Of a stretch of 64,000 bases of DNA, positions 22,431 through 34,480 are shown piece by piece. The position numbers and the translations under genes were made by a program. The DNA comes from Megalonaias nervosa. Lineage: Eukaryota; Mollusca; Bivalvia; Unionida; Unionidae. The notes under the pieces are model-generated. The model saw only the letters and a program-made list of their open reading frames with translations. It was not told the DNA's origin and ran no database searches. Every line of letters starts with the position of its first letter. Position 1 is the stretch's first letter. Location: positions 106,570-170,569 of the forward strand of contig JAECUM010004305.1 in assembly GCA_016617855.1 (NCBI GenBank). Reading direction: 5' to 3'.

Positions 22431-22927
22431 CAAAATTCTTAAATTTCACCTAATAAAAAAAGTGTTGTATATGATATAAAACGCTAAGAAAATATGTAGC
22501 CAAAATGAATAACAGACCTGACAAGTTTAAGAAAAGTGGACCCTATTGTCAACTTTTGGTACATGACGGGGATTTTTGTGTTTCTTTTTTAATTTATATC
22601 TGCTTTTAAAATTTTCATGACTTCGTTTTCTTTTTTGGGGGTTGTTGGGGAAGGAGAAAACAATATTACCTTAAATAAAACAACAACAACAAACAGTGAA
22701 TTTAAAAACACTTCTGTTTGTATTTGAATGTGTCTTTGTGTACAATGCATGTGAATGTACGTGTGTGCGTCTGCATGAGTGTGTGAGGGATGTAAGTAAG
22801 GGAAGATATGTAAAGATCAGGATGCGAAGCGATTTACGTTGATGCTCCAGACATCATTTCCGGTGGTTAGTTAGGGGAACATGTAAATCCTGACACGTTA
22901 TTTTCAAATGTGCTAAAAATGAAATAA

Positions 22928-23004
<77 letters not shown>

Positions 23005-23305
23005 GTACCAATTGATGAACATTTCAAGATGAACATGCAATAAAGATAAAACCCATGTATATTGCAGATTCAGGAAATTTAAACACAAGGGTCAGGGACT
23101 GCATGTCGATGCCACAATCACATCATTGCTGTACAACGTGTAACCTCGGTTGCAAGGTCAACAGGTAGAGCATGCATGTCGCAAAATGAATTATCTTAGG
23201 TTTATAATGACAAAAATCCATTAAGGAGTTTATGGAATATAAGCGGGGCTTGCCATTGTGTCACAGAGTTAACAATTGTACCTTGACAATGGTTGATCTA
23301 AAGTA
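22431..23305. other. Intronic DNA with an (AT)n microsatellite at about 22934-23003
   Basis: No gene recognised. There is a GTGT-rich stretch near 22730-22790. Composition returns to AT-rich after the Polinton-like block. Confidence 0.4.
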
Positions 23306-23537
23306 CAGTAGAACTTCAATTATCCGGCACCCGATTAACTGTCAGTCTCTGTTAACCGTCAGGGCATTGTACGTCAAAATATTAAAAACATGTACACGTA
23401 TATATGCAGATATTATGATTTTTTTGACGACCCGGTCTAATGTATAATACTTTCAATGTACATATTCTATTATCCGTCTATTCTCATATCCGTCATAGTC
23501 TCGGTCATGCACCTGACGGATAAATGAAGTTCCACTG
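23306..23537. mobile_element. MITE with pogo/Tigger-like terminal inverted repeats
   Basis: The left end CAGTAGAACTTCAATTATCC and the right end, which reads CAGTGGAACTTCATTTATCC on the other strand, form imperfect terminal inverted repeats of about 20 bp. Each is bordered by TA, the target of mariner/pogo transposases. The 232 bp interior repeats the same words in inverted form (TTATCCG / CGGATAA) and has no transposase, so it was mobilised in trans. Confidence 0.75.
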
Positions 23538-24816
23538 TATTAAGAAAATCCTGCGAGGAGTTGAGGAACATAATAAAATTATAACATTTAATCAAAATCT
23601 CCCAGCAGGCTTTCTATGACTGTGAGATAACCCTAATGTGAAAATCAAGAAAGAATATTGTCGAATGAATCGTCTTCGCGTCATCATCATTCATAGTGAG
23701 TATGACGAGAATATTAAAGGAGGTTTAAGAAAGATAAGCAAATGAAAACACTTTATCCAAAGCCTTAATGCAAACGTTATATGATTGTGACCTTGACCCC
23801 AAGGTAAAATGGACAAAATATAGCATTTTGTAGAATGAACTGGCATACCTTCAACATCATTTATGCCAAGCATGATAAGAATCTATCTAGTGGTTTAGGA
23901 AATATATGCAAATAAAAAACGTAACCAAATATGTAAGATAAATGAAGATGGGAAGGAGAAACAAATAGGCTGTCGGGAAAAATATTTGTTGTCAAAGAAT
24001 TTAGAATTATATCGTGTAATGTAATTACACGCATACATTATACATGCAAAGATCATTGAAAGAGAAAGTACACAAATAGTGTACATTTAAAAGAAAGACG
24101 GGAATAAGCGAGAGAGAAAAATGTATAACAATATTAAAATAAAACTTTTACTGCTCATACGTCTCCAACAGTCTCTAATATCTGCGTACACCTTGCCCTT
24201 GGTGTAAACGCAGTCATTTTAAAAATAACGTATGTATACGTTTAAATACTTTCAAGTGTTCTAGTAAGAATAGACACAGGTAAAACAAACAGTATCTAAT
24301 TCAGTACATACGAATACTACTAACTACCTCTTAAATTATTTATAACGATGCGTTTCATTTCTATACAGTGTATTTTACGTCGTACGTCATGTTTTCTTAC
24401 CGTACCCAATTATTTCCAAGAAATATTCTACAAAACATCATCGCCGATTAAAATTATATTTTAAAGAAAATTCATTTCCGGATCATTAAGAAATTATGGC
24501 AGTACGAGAAGGATCTGAGGTCAAAAATCGTTCCTATTTGATATGTGTGACCGCTTTTAGAGCAAACAATTATTTTTTTGTGTGCGTGACATTTTATTTT
24601 TCTTGGGTATAATTTCAATGTCAGTAGGTTAAAATATATTTATTTAGCGGGTGAAACATATAAGTCACTTGCTTTAAATGTTGGTATCTTTTGAGGAGCA
24701 ACACATTGCCATAAACATGTCAATGTGGCCGTTACATAGTTTAAAAGTAACAGCAGGAAATGCAAGACTCCAAGCTAAAATAAAATAATAAATGGAAATT
24801 TTAACCATAAAGAAAG
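23538..24816. other. Intronic DNA with a degenerate dispersed repeat near 23560-23910
   Basis: Two diverged units of about 180 bp share words such as GAGATAA/GTGACC..., ATTTTGTAGAATGAA, AGTATGA/AGCATGA and GGTTTAGGAAA. The GTGACCTTGACC box near 23786 is of a type frequent in bivalve and gastropod repeats. No gene is seen on to 24816. Confidence 0.35.
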
Positions 24817-24990
24817 TTCTTCATGATGAAATAAACGTAGGATTAAAATGTCGTCATGTTAAAATAAGGCCGAGATCAATTTCTTCATGATGAAATAAGG
24901 GCAAGATCAATTTCTTCATGATGAAATAAGGGTGACATAAATTTCATGATGAAATAAGGGTGACATCAGTTTCTTCATGATGAAATACAG
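24817..24990 (+). repeat. Short tandem array, unit about 31 bp
   Basis: TTCTTCATGATGAAATAAGG recurs four to five times from 24817 with small deletions. Each unit carries the near-palindrome TTCATGATGAA. Confidence 0.75.
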
Positions 24991-25025
24991 ATGGCGTTAA
25001 CTTCTTCTTAGATAAGATGGAGATA

Positions 25026-25742
25026 GTCTAAAACCCTTAGCTGACAAGAAATGTGGGTCAAAACAGTTGTCTTCACGTATCTTGTACTTTTATGAATTAA
25101 AAAATAGTAGTGAAGTAAAGTACAAAGACAGCATCAGATTACAGTGTACTTTTAAAAGAAATGACAATGTGTATCCATTTTATAATATTACCGAGGTATC
25201 AAATTAAATGAAGTAAGGCGAATTTTGACTCGTTGTCCTCACTTGACAGTAGCGTGAGTAATCGATACAGACACCGGGCGACACTTGATAATTGGTCTAT
25301 AATCGCATCATATCTGGCATTCTAAAACATATACGCAGACCCCAACCCCTCAACAACATAAAAGCTAATGTTATGTATTTATCACCATGTTCATAAATAT
25401 TAGCGTTAGCATTTATCTCGTTAAAAAAAAGGTATCGATACAGTGTCTGCATAGTTTGCCCCATTTACCATTAATAACAGACATCCGAAATCCTAGCATT
25501 CGGTATCTGATAATCATACTAATAGCTTTCCTTTCTTGTTCGGAATAAAGCATGTAAATGGGAATACTTTTCAATAATTGTGATACTTTCAAATTTGCCA
25601 ACTGCACACCTGTTAGTAATATGAGTCATATAGTATGATGAAAAAGATGCAATTAAAGGCCCATGGGAAGATTGAAATATCTGGGTGGTTTTCGATACAT
25701 GGACTTTCCAGCCTGATCAACGTTGTATTTACTGAATTAACA
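25026..25742 (+). repeat. Segmental duplication, first copy (A1 25026-25392, B1 25393-25742)
   Basis: The segment beginning GTCTAAAACCC and ending at GAATTAACAG is repeated in tandem downstream with few substitutions. A1 matches 25746-26107 and B1 matches 27095-27438. The minus-strand frames at 25413-25607 and 27115-27306 are the same non-coding sequence seen twice. Confidence 0.85.
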
Positions 25743-25745
25743 GAA

Positions 25746-27438
25746 GTCTAAAACCCTGAGTTGACAAGAAATGTGGGTCAAAACAGTTGTCTTCACGCAT
25801 CTTGTACTTTTATGAATTAAAAATTAGTAGTGAAGTAAAGTACAAAGACAGCATCAGATTACAGTGTACTTTTAAAAGAAATGACAATGTGTATTCATTT
25901 TACAATATTACCGAGGTATCAAATTAAATCAAGGCGAATTTTGACTCGTTGTCCTCACTTGACAGTAGCGTGAGTAATCTGTACAGACACCGGCGATACT
26001 TGATAATTGGTCTATAATCGCATCATCTCAGGCATTCTAAAAAATATACACAGACCCCAACCCCCCAACAACACAAAAGCTAATGTTATGTATTTATTGC
26101 CATGTTCGAACTTACTGGGATTAATGACTAAAACATGGTTGTGACGAGGAATAGGGCACCTCGGTTGGTGTAAATGGTCCGAGATATTTTACAAATGTGC
26201 TAGACATCACTATAAACTGTCACACTGCAGACATCGTAGCGATATGACTGAGAAATTGTTAAAGCTACGTTAAAAATCTAAATCACACACATCACATATT
26301 TTACAAATGTCGTGACGTAAGTAAAGGACACGAGTCCTGGTGAATATATGAAATATGGATACACTGATCTCTGATTTTAGATAAGTAAAACTAATGGAGC
26401 GAACTGAGCTATAGCAATGTGCGCATTGACTTGATGAGTCTCCATACAACAGAGAAATTCAAGATGATAACAACAATAAGAAGGAAAAAAAAAAATTCCA
26501 AATTGTATACGCTTCCAACTTGTATTTGTTTATCTTTTCCTTCTAAATCACCCAGAATATTCATAACAACGATCTCCATACGTAATAGTCTCACCTTCTG
26601 ATCGCCTGATCACCATGCATGCGCTGTCTGTACTGAGCACCCGATTCACATACACTTGGATAACTTTTCGAATCTGAACGTACTTGAGATATTAAAGGCT
26701 AAACATTTATTTCCTGTTGTTTAATAGGTCCAGTATATAATAAAAGGTCACAATTTTCGAGATTTTAATGACGATTGCACAATCAATGAACATCATGCCA
26801 ATTATATATCAACAAAGTATGTAGGATCAAATCGATCTTCTTACTTGATAAACGACAGGGAACGTATCAACTACATGACGCCGATAAACTAAACGAATAA
26901 GAAAATATTCTGTTTACAATTGTAACATATTCCCTTGGAGGACAGAGTTACTGACGATTGCCATTCCTGTATATCAAGGAGTTTTAAAGTTTCTGTTACC
27001 GTGTGTTTTGTTCCTGATTATTATTAAATTCCTAATATAGAAGGTCTTGTCTCCCAACCGTTATCAAAGTATTCCTTATAATATTATTCAATTCATAAGT
27101 ATTAGCGTTAGCATTTATCTCGTAAAAAAGGTATTGATACAGTGTCTGCATAGTTTGTCCCATTTGCCATTAATAACAGACATCCAAAATCCTAGCATTT
27201 GGTATCTGATAATCGTACCACTAGCTTCCCTTTCTTGTTCGGAATAAAGCATGTAAATGGGAGTACTTGTCAATAATTGTGATACTTTCAAATTTGCCAA
27301 CTGCACACCTGTTAGTAATATGAGTCATATAGTATGATGGAAAAGATGCAATTAAAGGCCCATGGGAAGATTGAAATATCTGTTTTTTCGATGCATGGCC
27401 TTTCCAGCCTGATCAACGTTGTATTTATTGAATTAACA
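25746..27438 (+). repeat. Segmental duplication, second copy (A2 25746-26107, B2 27095-27438) split by an insertion
   Basis: The junction that is CATGTTC|ATAAATATTAGCG in the first copy is separated here by about 990 bases. The flanks on both sides otherwise match the first copy closely. Confidence 0.85.
26108..27094. other. Insertion inside the duplicated unit, with a truncated family-1 SINE tail
   Basis: About 26197-26296 matches the 3' part of SINE family 1 (GCTAGACATCACTATAAACTG to ATCTAAATCACACAC). The rest is AT-rich and unassigned. It is absent from the corresponding place in the first copy of the duplication. Confidence 0.6.
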
Positions 27439-27445
27439 AACATTC

Positions 27446-27754
27446 GACCGCTCCGGTGACCTAAGTGGCTAGAGAGTCCGCCTCGGATGAGGGAGGTCGC
27501 GTGTTCGAACCTCGGCCGAGGCATACCAAAGACTTATAAAAATGGTACTAACAGCTGCCTCGCTTAGTACGCAACATTGAGAGGTTAGTGTTAGGACTGG
27601 TCGGCCTGGTGTCAGGAGAATGTGACTGCGTGGGACATGATGCTACATGTCTGCGGCATCATGCCCCAGTGCTAGACATCACTGTGAACTGCCACACTGC
27701 AGACATCTTAGTGAGATGACTGAGCAATTGTTAAAGCTACGCTAAATTTCCAAG

Positions 27755-27796
<42 letters not shown>

Positions 27797-27820
27797 GCAC
27801 ACACACACAGGCACACACAC
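27446..27820 (+). repeat. tRNA-derived SINE, family 1, copy 1
   Basis: The tRNA-like head contains GTGACCTAAGTGGCTAGAG (A box) and GTGTTCGAACCTC (B box). The body has the conserved words ACAGCTGCCTCGCT and GTTAGTGTTAGGACTGGTC and a (CA)n tail with AG interruptions. It is flanked by ACATTC on both sides. Confidence 0.9.
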
Positions 27821-28138
27821 ACATTCAAGTTTTAGAAGAAAAAAATTAATACTTAAATATTTAAATTCAGTACAAATGTCGATTAGATTATCTCTAACTG
27901 TAAATATATATTTATCATCTTTTCGTGTACCAAAAAACACAATCATTGTCTTTTTGAAATTTATACTCAAATTCCGTAGCTCTGAGCATTCGTAAAACAC
28001 ATTGAACTTGTTGGTAATATTTTTTTCCCCTTTTACCGAAAGTGCCATCGGCGTAAAGCAGTATAAAAATTCGAAGGAAAAATGACATAAAGTGATCAAA
28101 AAATTTAAATCCACACTAGTTCTTTCAATTTCTAACAC

Positions 28139-28445
28139 GACCGCTCCTGTGACCTAGTGGTTAGAGCGTCCGCCTCAGATGCGGGAGGTCGTGGGTTCGA
28201 TCCCAGGCTGGGTCATACCAAAGACTTACAAAAATGGTACTAACAGCTGCCTCGCTTGGCGCTCAGCATTAAGAGGTTAGTGTTAGGACTGGTCAGCCTG
28301 GTTTCAGGATAATGTGACTGGGTGGGACATCATGCTACATGTCTGCGGCATGATGCCTCAGTGCTAGACATCACTATAAACTGCCACACTGCAGACATCG
28401 TAGCGATATGACTGAAAAATTGTTAAAGCTATGTTAAAAATCCAA

Positions 28446-28490
<45 letters not shown>
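28139..28490 (+). repeat. tRNA-derived SINE, family 1, copy 2, inserted in LINE A
   Basis: It begins GACCGCTCCTGTGACCTAG, has B box GTGGGTTCGATCCC and ends in a pure (CA)n of about 20 units. A perfect 12 bp target-site duplication, AATTTCTAACAC, flanks it (28127-28138 and 28491-28502), and LINE A coding sequence resumes on both sides. Confidence 0.95.
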
Positions 28491-28493
<3 letters not shown>

Positions 28494-29631
28494 TTCTAAC
28501 ACAGCTTTCTCATTCATTCAGATACATGATAAATAAAATTGGTGAAAGATTTTCACCTTGCCACACTTCTTACTACACTGAAACAAAACGTTTTTTTTTA
28601 TCTCCAGGATAACTGACACAATATTTGATTTTCTAATACATATTATATGTTATTCCAATTCTTTTCCCACTGACTTTGTTATCTAATAATTTCATCCACA
28701 CCTCTATCCTCCAAACGCTGTCGAAAGCGCTACTAAAATTAATAAAAGCACAAATAGTTTCAGCATGCAAAATTGTGAAAACTTCAGTAAGAGCATGAAG
28801 ACAAAATGATCTGTAGTTGATAGCCTGGCCTGAATCCTGCTTGGTTTTTCTTTAAGAACACTGTGAAAATGTAAAAACATCTGAAGTCTTTTTTCAAGTA
28901 CAGATGTTAAAAGGTTTACTAAAACAGCTCAAGATTGTGATGGGTCTAAAACTATCAGGGGAGCAAGCGGTCCATTCAATTTATATATTGGTCTGATTAT
29001 TCCTTCAAGCCAAGCGTCCAGAATCAGAATAGTTGCAAATATTATATTGAAAATACGGGCATTAGCATATCAGATAAACATTTTATATGTTCGTTTAATA
29101 CAGTATCATACTCCGGTGTTTTGTTATTCTTAAGATTTTTTTTTAGAATTAATAATTTCTGATTCACAGATTGCAGAATTGAGAATTTTATCCTTGTCAT
29201 CTATTGAAATATTTCTGCATCATCTTCAGAATCAAGTTTTTCTTTTTCATTTTCGTTGTCACATCCTTATTTTTAAAATATGCGTAGAATTCTTCGAGTT
29301 TAACACTTGTATCCTTTGCCTCCTTTCCTATGTTGTTTAGCATTTTCCAATTGTCCCTTGGTTTTTGGCTTTTCATTTCTCTCATATTTTGCTTTAAAAA
29401 TGTTTTCCATGATTATATAAAAGTTTATTTGATATTTTTGTATATTTTTTCTTGCTAAATAATTTATTTTCCGCGAGCTTTTGGCATTTAGTTCCAAACC
29501 ACCGTTTATGATTTTTATAAACAAAAATGTGATTGCTATTATTTATAACAAAGTATTTTGTGGCAGATTCGTTAAATAATGATGAGATAGATGAATACAG
29601 CCTATGGACGTTATTTTATATGTATGTATTA

Positions 29632-30415
29632 CGTTACAACTACATGATCTTTAACTAAGTAATACAAAAAAGAGAGAAAACCAACAAGTTTTATAAAATT
29701 CAACAAATAATTTATTTCCCGCTAACACAATATTAAAATCTGAAAAAGTACTTTCAGTAATTTGAATTAAATTCCAAATAGTCCTAAAAGTTCTATCACA
29801 AGTCCAAATGCACGAAGTTCTGATTGAATTCCAGTAGTGTTAAAAATAAGTTTCAGTGTTGAATGTGTTGATGTGCTGGTAGTCTCGAAGGCGAAGGTGC
29901 TAATGTGCCAATGGCCTGGTGTATCTTTGGATGTATCACAATAATATAATCCAAAATGTTATTTTCTGAATTCACCGTAATTCCAAATCAATGTTTCCAG
30001 TCCAAGAATATTACTGAGCACAACGTAATTCCAGTGAACATTAAGTTGAATAAGAAATGATAAATTTTTCAAGTAAACAACATTAAATAAAAAACTAAGA
30101 CACAATAACAGAGCCGGGATGTGTGTTCAGTCTACTTTATAAAACATTCAAAGTTGTCAACATGTTTAGGAATTTCCAAGTGAAAAATCTGATGTCCTAG
30201 ACCCTGACCTACATAATCATATTTACCTCCATTAATAATGATCTGAATATTTAATCTATGATCTTAAAGAAATATTTGCTATGTATTACGCTCTTTACAA
30301 AATAAATCTTTCTGGTCCGTACCGTGAACTTGATTTTGGACAAAGACCAAGTATGAAATACAAATGTGTATAACAAATCATCATTAAGAAAAGCCAACAA
30401 ATAATACAAATTAAA
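29632..30415 (-). mobile_element. 0.8 kb dispersed repeat, copy 2, inserted in LINE A
   Basis: Reverse-orientation partner of 9945-10775, similar over its full length, including the ends near GTTGTAAC and TTTAATTTGTATTATTTG. It separates the LINE A endonuclease from its reverse transcriptase. No open frame of its own. Exact ends and a target duplication could not be settled by eye. Confidence 0.65.
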
Positions 30416-31149
30416 TATCCATAAAAATTATATAATATTCTGTGCATTCCGATTCTTCTTTACTATCTCTTTAATTGCACCGGTATCAATATGTTTATAA
30501 AATCACTCTTTCTATTTTCTTGCTATCTTGTAATTTGTGATGATGTTTTGTTATCATCAAGAAAATATGATTGATTTTGTGGTAACAACAAAAGCTAGCA
30601 ATTATCAATGAGTGGCCGTCAGCAAAAAGTGAGTCAAGTTCATCTAGAAGAAATTATTAACATATGTCAGAGGGTTGATATAGACGATATTATTGTCAAT
30701 AACAGAAGTAATTCTCAATGTTGAAGAACCACCATCATATCATCACGAGGTCTTCCACTGAATATAATAAGAGTTTTATCTCTACCTATGGTTATCATCA
30801 TTTTCCCAGTGTTATTAATTTTCTTGTCCAGTGTTACTCGTTTCTTAGGCAATTTATTTTCATCGAGAATTTTCGTAGTATCATTGAAAAACTGAGTGTA
30901 ATAGGCAGCAAATTCGAAGTAGACATAATTATACTCATTAATTTGTTCACACAAAGAGTTACGTATGTATATATGACATATTGGAATATTGTAATAAAAA
31001 TGTTTGCTTTTAATAATTTTGAATTCGAAACTTTGGAAGATTGTTAATTGTGAGCATGTGACTAATGCAAATGTTGAATGAATTAAACTCCATAAGCAAC
31101 CTTAGTAACATTAAACCCATTACTAGAGAGTGACATATATCATAGAGAA

Positions 31150-31312
31150 CAAAGTCGTAGGTCTATAACGTATCCGCCACAAATACCTGGCTGCCTCAAG
31201 GTGTCCTTGGCAAAAGCACTTTAGCTCCCATTTCCTCCATATAATATAAGCAATAATGTGCTAAGGGTGCGGTTAAAACCAATAAATGCACACACACACA
31301 CACACACACACA
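31150..31312 (+). repeat. SINE family 3, 5'-damaged copy with (CA)n tail
   Basis: It matches 39060-39190 through GGCTGCCT, TGTCCTTGG, CTCCCATTTCCTC, ATAATATAAGCAATAATGTG and a GCGGTTAAAACCAAT end, then (CA)n at about 31291-31316. The tRNA-like head is degraded. Confidence 0.6.
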
Positions 31313-31911
31313 CACTTAATTGGTATAAACCTTCTGAAGGATGAACCTGTACCTGAGTGCATACCTTGCCAGTGTCCACTGACTGGATTTGTTTTGTTTT
31401 TGGTGACTGTTACGAAACTTTAACACATTAATGGCTACATCATGCCGAAGACACGGGAGTTAAGTACATTTCCCAAGGACATAGTGAGGTAGCCGACCCA
31501 ATGCATGTCGAGTTTACTGACTTTCCCTCTGAGAGACAGAAGTGTTCTTTTTGTTTTGTTTTGTTTTCTTTTCTTTCAACGTGAATTAGATTGAGGGACA
31601 TTATCATGATGTACCAGTTGAGAAAATCTTGGACATTTTGAGAGAATGCGGCTTATATAATACGTTTTAGCCATGTAGTTTCAGGAGATTATATTTATTT
31701 CGTTTATTTTCTTGTTTTATATGCAACTAACAGAATCTTATTATCTTAACATTTTATATTTTTTCTTGTATTATGTTTGTATCAATTTGGAACGGCTTAT
31801 CTTCCTAAATATTTGTGCAATTATTCAATCTTAATTCTTTAAAATTTACATTAATCTGGCCGTAAGTAGCAATTATTGTCATGAGACGCCGTTAAACATA
31901 CATACATACAT

Positions 31912-31959
<48 letters not shown>

Positions 31960-32002
31960 TATCTGGAGATAACCTTAGTCCAGTATTTCAGAACACAATA
32001 AC

Positions 32003-32054
<52 letters not shown>

Positions 32055-33049
32055 TCTACAAGCTCTGTCCCAGGGACCAAACCGTTATGCCTTCAGTGCA
32101 TGGCGCAAGTGCCCCATTAATTTCCCCTTCTGACATGTGTAAGGACTTTTATAAGTAATGACACATACCAGTTATCAGACAAATTAGTTTCATACATGGG
32201 CGCCCACATATAGGGGCACTTGCCTCCCTCTGGATTTCAGCTCAACACGTTTTGACCTATATCCGTAAAACTTTATAGCTGACCACTACATGTTTGCCCC
32301 CCACCCACCCCCCAAACCCAATTCTGTAGTCGCCCCTGGTTTCATAATTAAGGAGCTATTTTAAATTTTAAACAAACCTCGTCCACAACCCCTAAACTCA
32401 ACCACAGGGACTGTTTCAAAATTTTAAAACCGTTTTGCAATGATACAAACACCCCCAACTAAGGTTTGTAGTCTTTATCTTAAACAATGTAAGCGAAGTT
32501 GCGTGAAAATCTAAATACCTGAAATTACTAGATATTTTATATATAATTATTTAGATGCAAAAGTATCCCCACCCCCAAACTCTGACCCAGCGGGATGGGT
32601 TACAATTCTTAAACTGCTGTGCATATCTTCAGATCGCCTTGAATCATATCGCAAGGCTTGAACACTTTTTTTCTTTTTAACAAAGTGTAGAAGCAGCTGT
32701 GCGACATTCATAGCACCAGAAATTACATCAACACCTGAACTTCCGCCACCAATTATTATTTGTACAATTTTAAATGCACATCTACAGGTCTACATCATTC
32801 ACGACCCAAGGTTTCAAGTCCCTATCCGTTTTTTTTTTTTTTTTTTTCCTAAGAGCGGGAGTTATAATAATAATAGCCGATAATAATAGTAATAATAATA
32901 GCAACAACAACAACAACAATAAATTCTTGCTTTGTAAACTACCATATATATTCGCTTATAAGAGCAACCTACCTGCATACTGCACACTCAGATCTGCTGC
33001 GTTTGCGTAATGCGACGGTAGGTATAGATCTATGCAGTTTGCCAGGATT
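31313..33049. other. Intronic DNA with microsatellites, no gene seen
   Basis: (CA)n at about 31911-31958, (CT)n at about 32005-32051, T20 at about 32829-32848 and an (AAT)/(AAC) mixture at about 32860-32921. C-rich runs occur near 32290-32320 and 32565-32580. The longest frame (32774-33010) crosses the low-complexity tracts. Confidence 0.4.
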
Positions 33050-33374
33050 GCGCGCGCGCGCTTGTGTGTGTGTGTGATTTGGATTTTTAAAACATTTTCG
33101 GTCATATTGCCACGATGTTTGCAGTGTGACAGTTTACAGTGATGTCTAGCACTGGGGCATGATACCGCAGACGTGTAGCATCATGTCCCACCCAGTTACA
33201 TTATCATGGCGCCAGGCCGACCAGCCCTAGCACTAACTTCTTAATGCTGAGCGTCAAGCGAGGAAGCTGCTAGTACCGTTTTATACGTCTTTGGTATGAC
33301 TCGGCAGCGATTCAAACCCGCGACCTCCCGCATCCGAGGCGGACGCTCTAACCTCTAGGCCACCAGAGCGGTCG
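33050..33374 (-). repeat. tRNA-derived SINE, family 1, copy 3
   Basis: A full-length minus-orientation copy: head at the right end (complement of GCGGACGCTCTAACC), tail at the left as (GT)n/(GC)n. Target duplication TTTGCYAGGATT (33038-33049 and 33375-33386, one difference). Confidence 0.95.
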
Positions 33375-33564
33375 TTTGCTAGGATTAAGGAGTGGAATAA
33401 AAACAATGACCCTGATCTGATTATGTGGCAGCAAGTAAGGGTCTATGTTGTTTGTAGTAGTCTTTTCATGTCAAAATGTTTGTGAGCTTTCTTTTCAACT
33501 TGTATATGCCTGTTAATAGAAGTAAGGAACAGAATTAAATTGATCGATAACATGCTTAACTTAC

Positions 33565-33594
33565 CCGATGTACCATTGTATCCCCAGTGAAAAA
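33565..33594 (-). CDS. Alpha carbonic anhydrase, exon 2 (30 bp microexon)
   Basis: On the minus strand a strong pyrimidine-rich acceptor (TTCTTTTTCCTTTCAG) precedes 30 bases that read FHWGYNGTS in the phase set by exon 1, and they end at G|GTAAGT. The joined exons 1 and 2 give Ile-Phe-His-Trp-Gly-Tyr, and joining to exon 3 gives Thr-Ser-Gly-Pro-Glu-Tyr-Trp. The HWGY...GPEYW spacing is that of the N-terminus of vertebrate extracellular carbonic anhydrases. The HWG here is the N-terminal motif, not the zinc-binding HFHWG. Intron phases are 1 on both sides. The frame reported across it (33443-33649) is not real beyond these 10 codons. Confidence 0.8.
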
Positions 33595-33812
33595 CTGAAA
33601 GGAAAAAGAAAGCGTAAGATTCAAATAAGTTATTTGAACTCATATTCAATGTAATGGGATTAATTAAAATAGAGATCTAAGTTATTCTCCTGATAAATAT
33701 ATGAAATTCACTTCAAAATACACACCACAAGAAGCTACAATTCATCTAAAGAATTGGATGATAAAGTCAACCTTCCTTTGTGTACAACAAGGATCATGTA
33801 TAGTTTTATTAA

Positions 33813-33849
<37 letters not shown>

Positions 33850-34444
33850 TCTCTACGATTTCAGAGACTTTTAAGTCGAATTTGTCAGGGTGGGGTGGAG
33901 TTGTTGTTTGTTTAATCATTCACAGCACTATCTTTTATACGCCGTCAACATGATATGAGCATAATGATCTCGTTGTCGATATAAACATACTTTTTACTGT
34001 ATGTTTGCTTGGAAATATTGTAAACATTTAATTTCTATGTGAATGTCGCAAAATGTAGTACAAGTGGACGAGGTTAATTATATTTCATTCGGGGTATAAA
34101 GAAAAAAAAAAATCGATGGGCCTGACCAATCGTAACGAAGAAAGAAAAAGAAACTTATTATTAAAGATTAACATTTTGTAATTTTTTAAAAACACTGTTA
34201 TATAAAAACGATAAATGTAAAACGAGGTAAAGTTCTGAAAAAGAAGTTTTGGTGATATCGGGCTGAGATTTAAAAATACAATGCCTGTTAATTGGCCTAA
34301 AATTATAATTTATTCCGTACATGTGGTTTAAAGCTTTTGATTAAAAAATATTCAAAATATTGTGCATCAAAGTCCAGAAAATGGAGATGGAACTAGTATT
34401 GCCTAGTAGGAGTTTGGTCTCCTCTAACGACTGCGTTTTGAGCT

Positions 34445-34480
<36 letters not shown>

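Larger units (their letters stand above)
27826..31000 (-). mobile_element. LINE A: non-LTR retrotransposon with endonuclease and reverse transcriptase, broken
   Basis: Read on the minus strand, the endonuclease tail comes first (about 30540-30975: KKRVTLDKKINNTGK and IGRDKTLIIFSGR, then frame-shifted SVID and a Phe-Ala-Asp-Gly-His block). After the 0.8 kb repeat inserted at 29632-30415 comes the linker region (29200-29540, WKMLNNIG, LEEFYAYFKN). RT fragments follow (28500-29000, AGFRPGY and FRQRLEDRG in mixed frames). After a SINE at 28139-28490 the RT continues to about 27826 (LSINFKKTMIVFFGTRKDD and EFKYLSINF). The RT active-site box near 28044-28055 reads Tyr-Ala-Asp-Gly in place of Tyr-Ala-Asp-Asp. 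It is dead by stops, frameshifts and two insertions. It is related to LINE C at 60.5-62 kb. Confidence 0.8.

Noticed and set aside
33565..33594. Reading FHWG in the 30 bp exon as the zinc-binding HFHWG motif of carbonic anhydrase
   Set aside because: The codon before Phe is completed as Ile from the previous exon, and the exon precedes the QSPVDI exon in transcript order. It is the N-terminal HWGY motif, so a catalytic-histidine loss should not be inferred.
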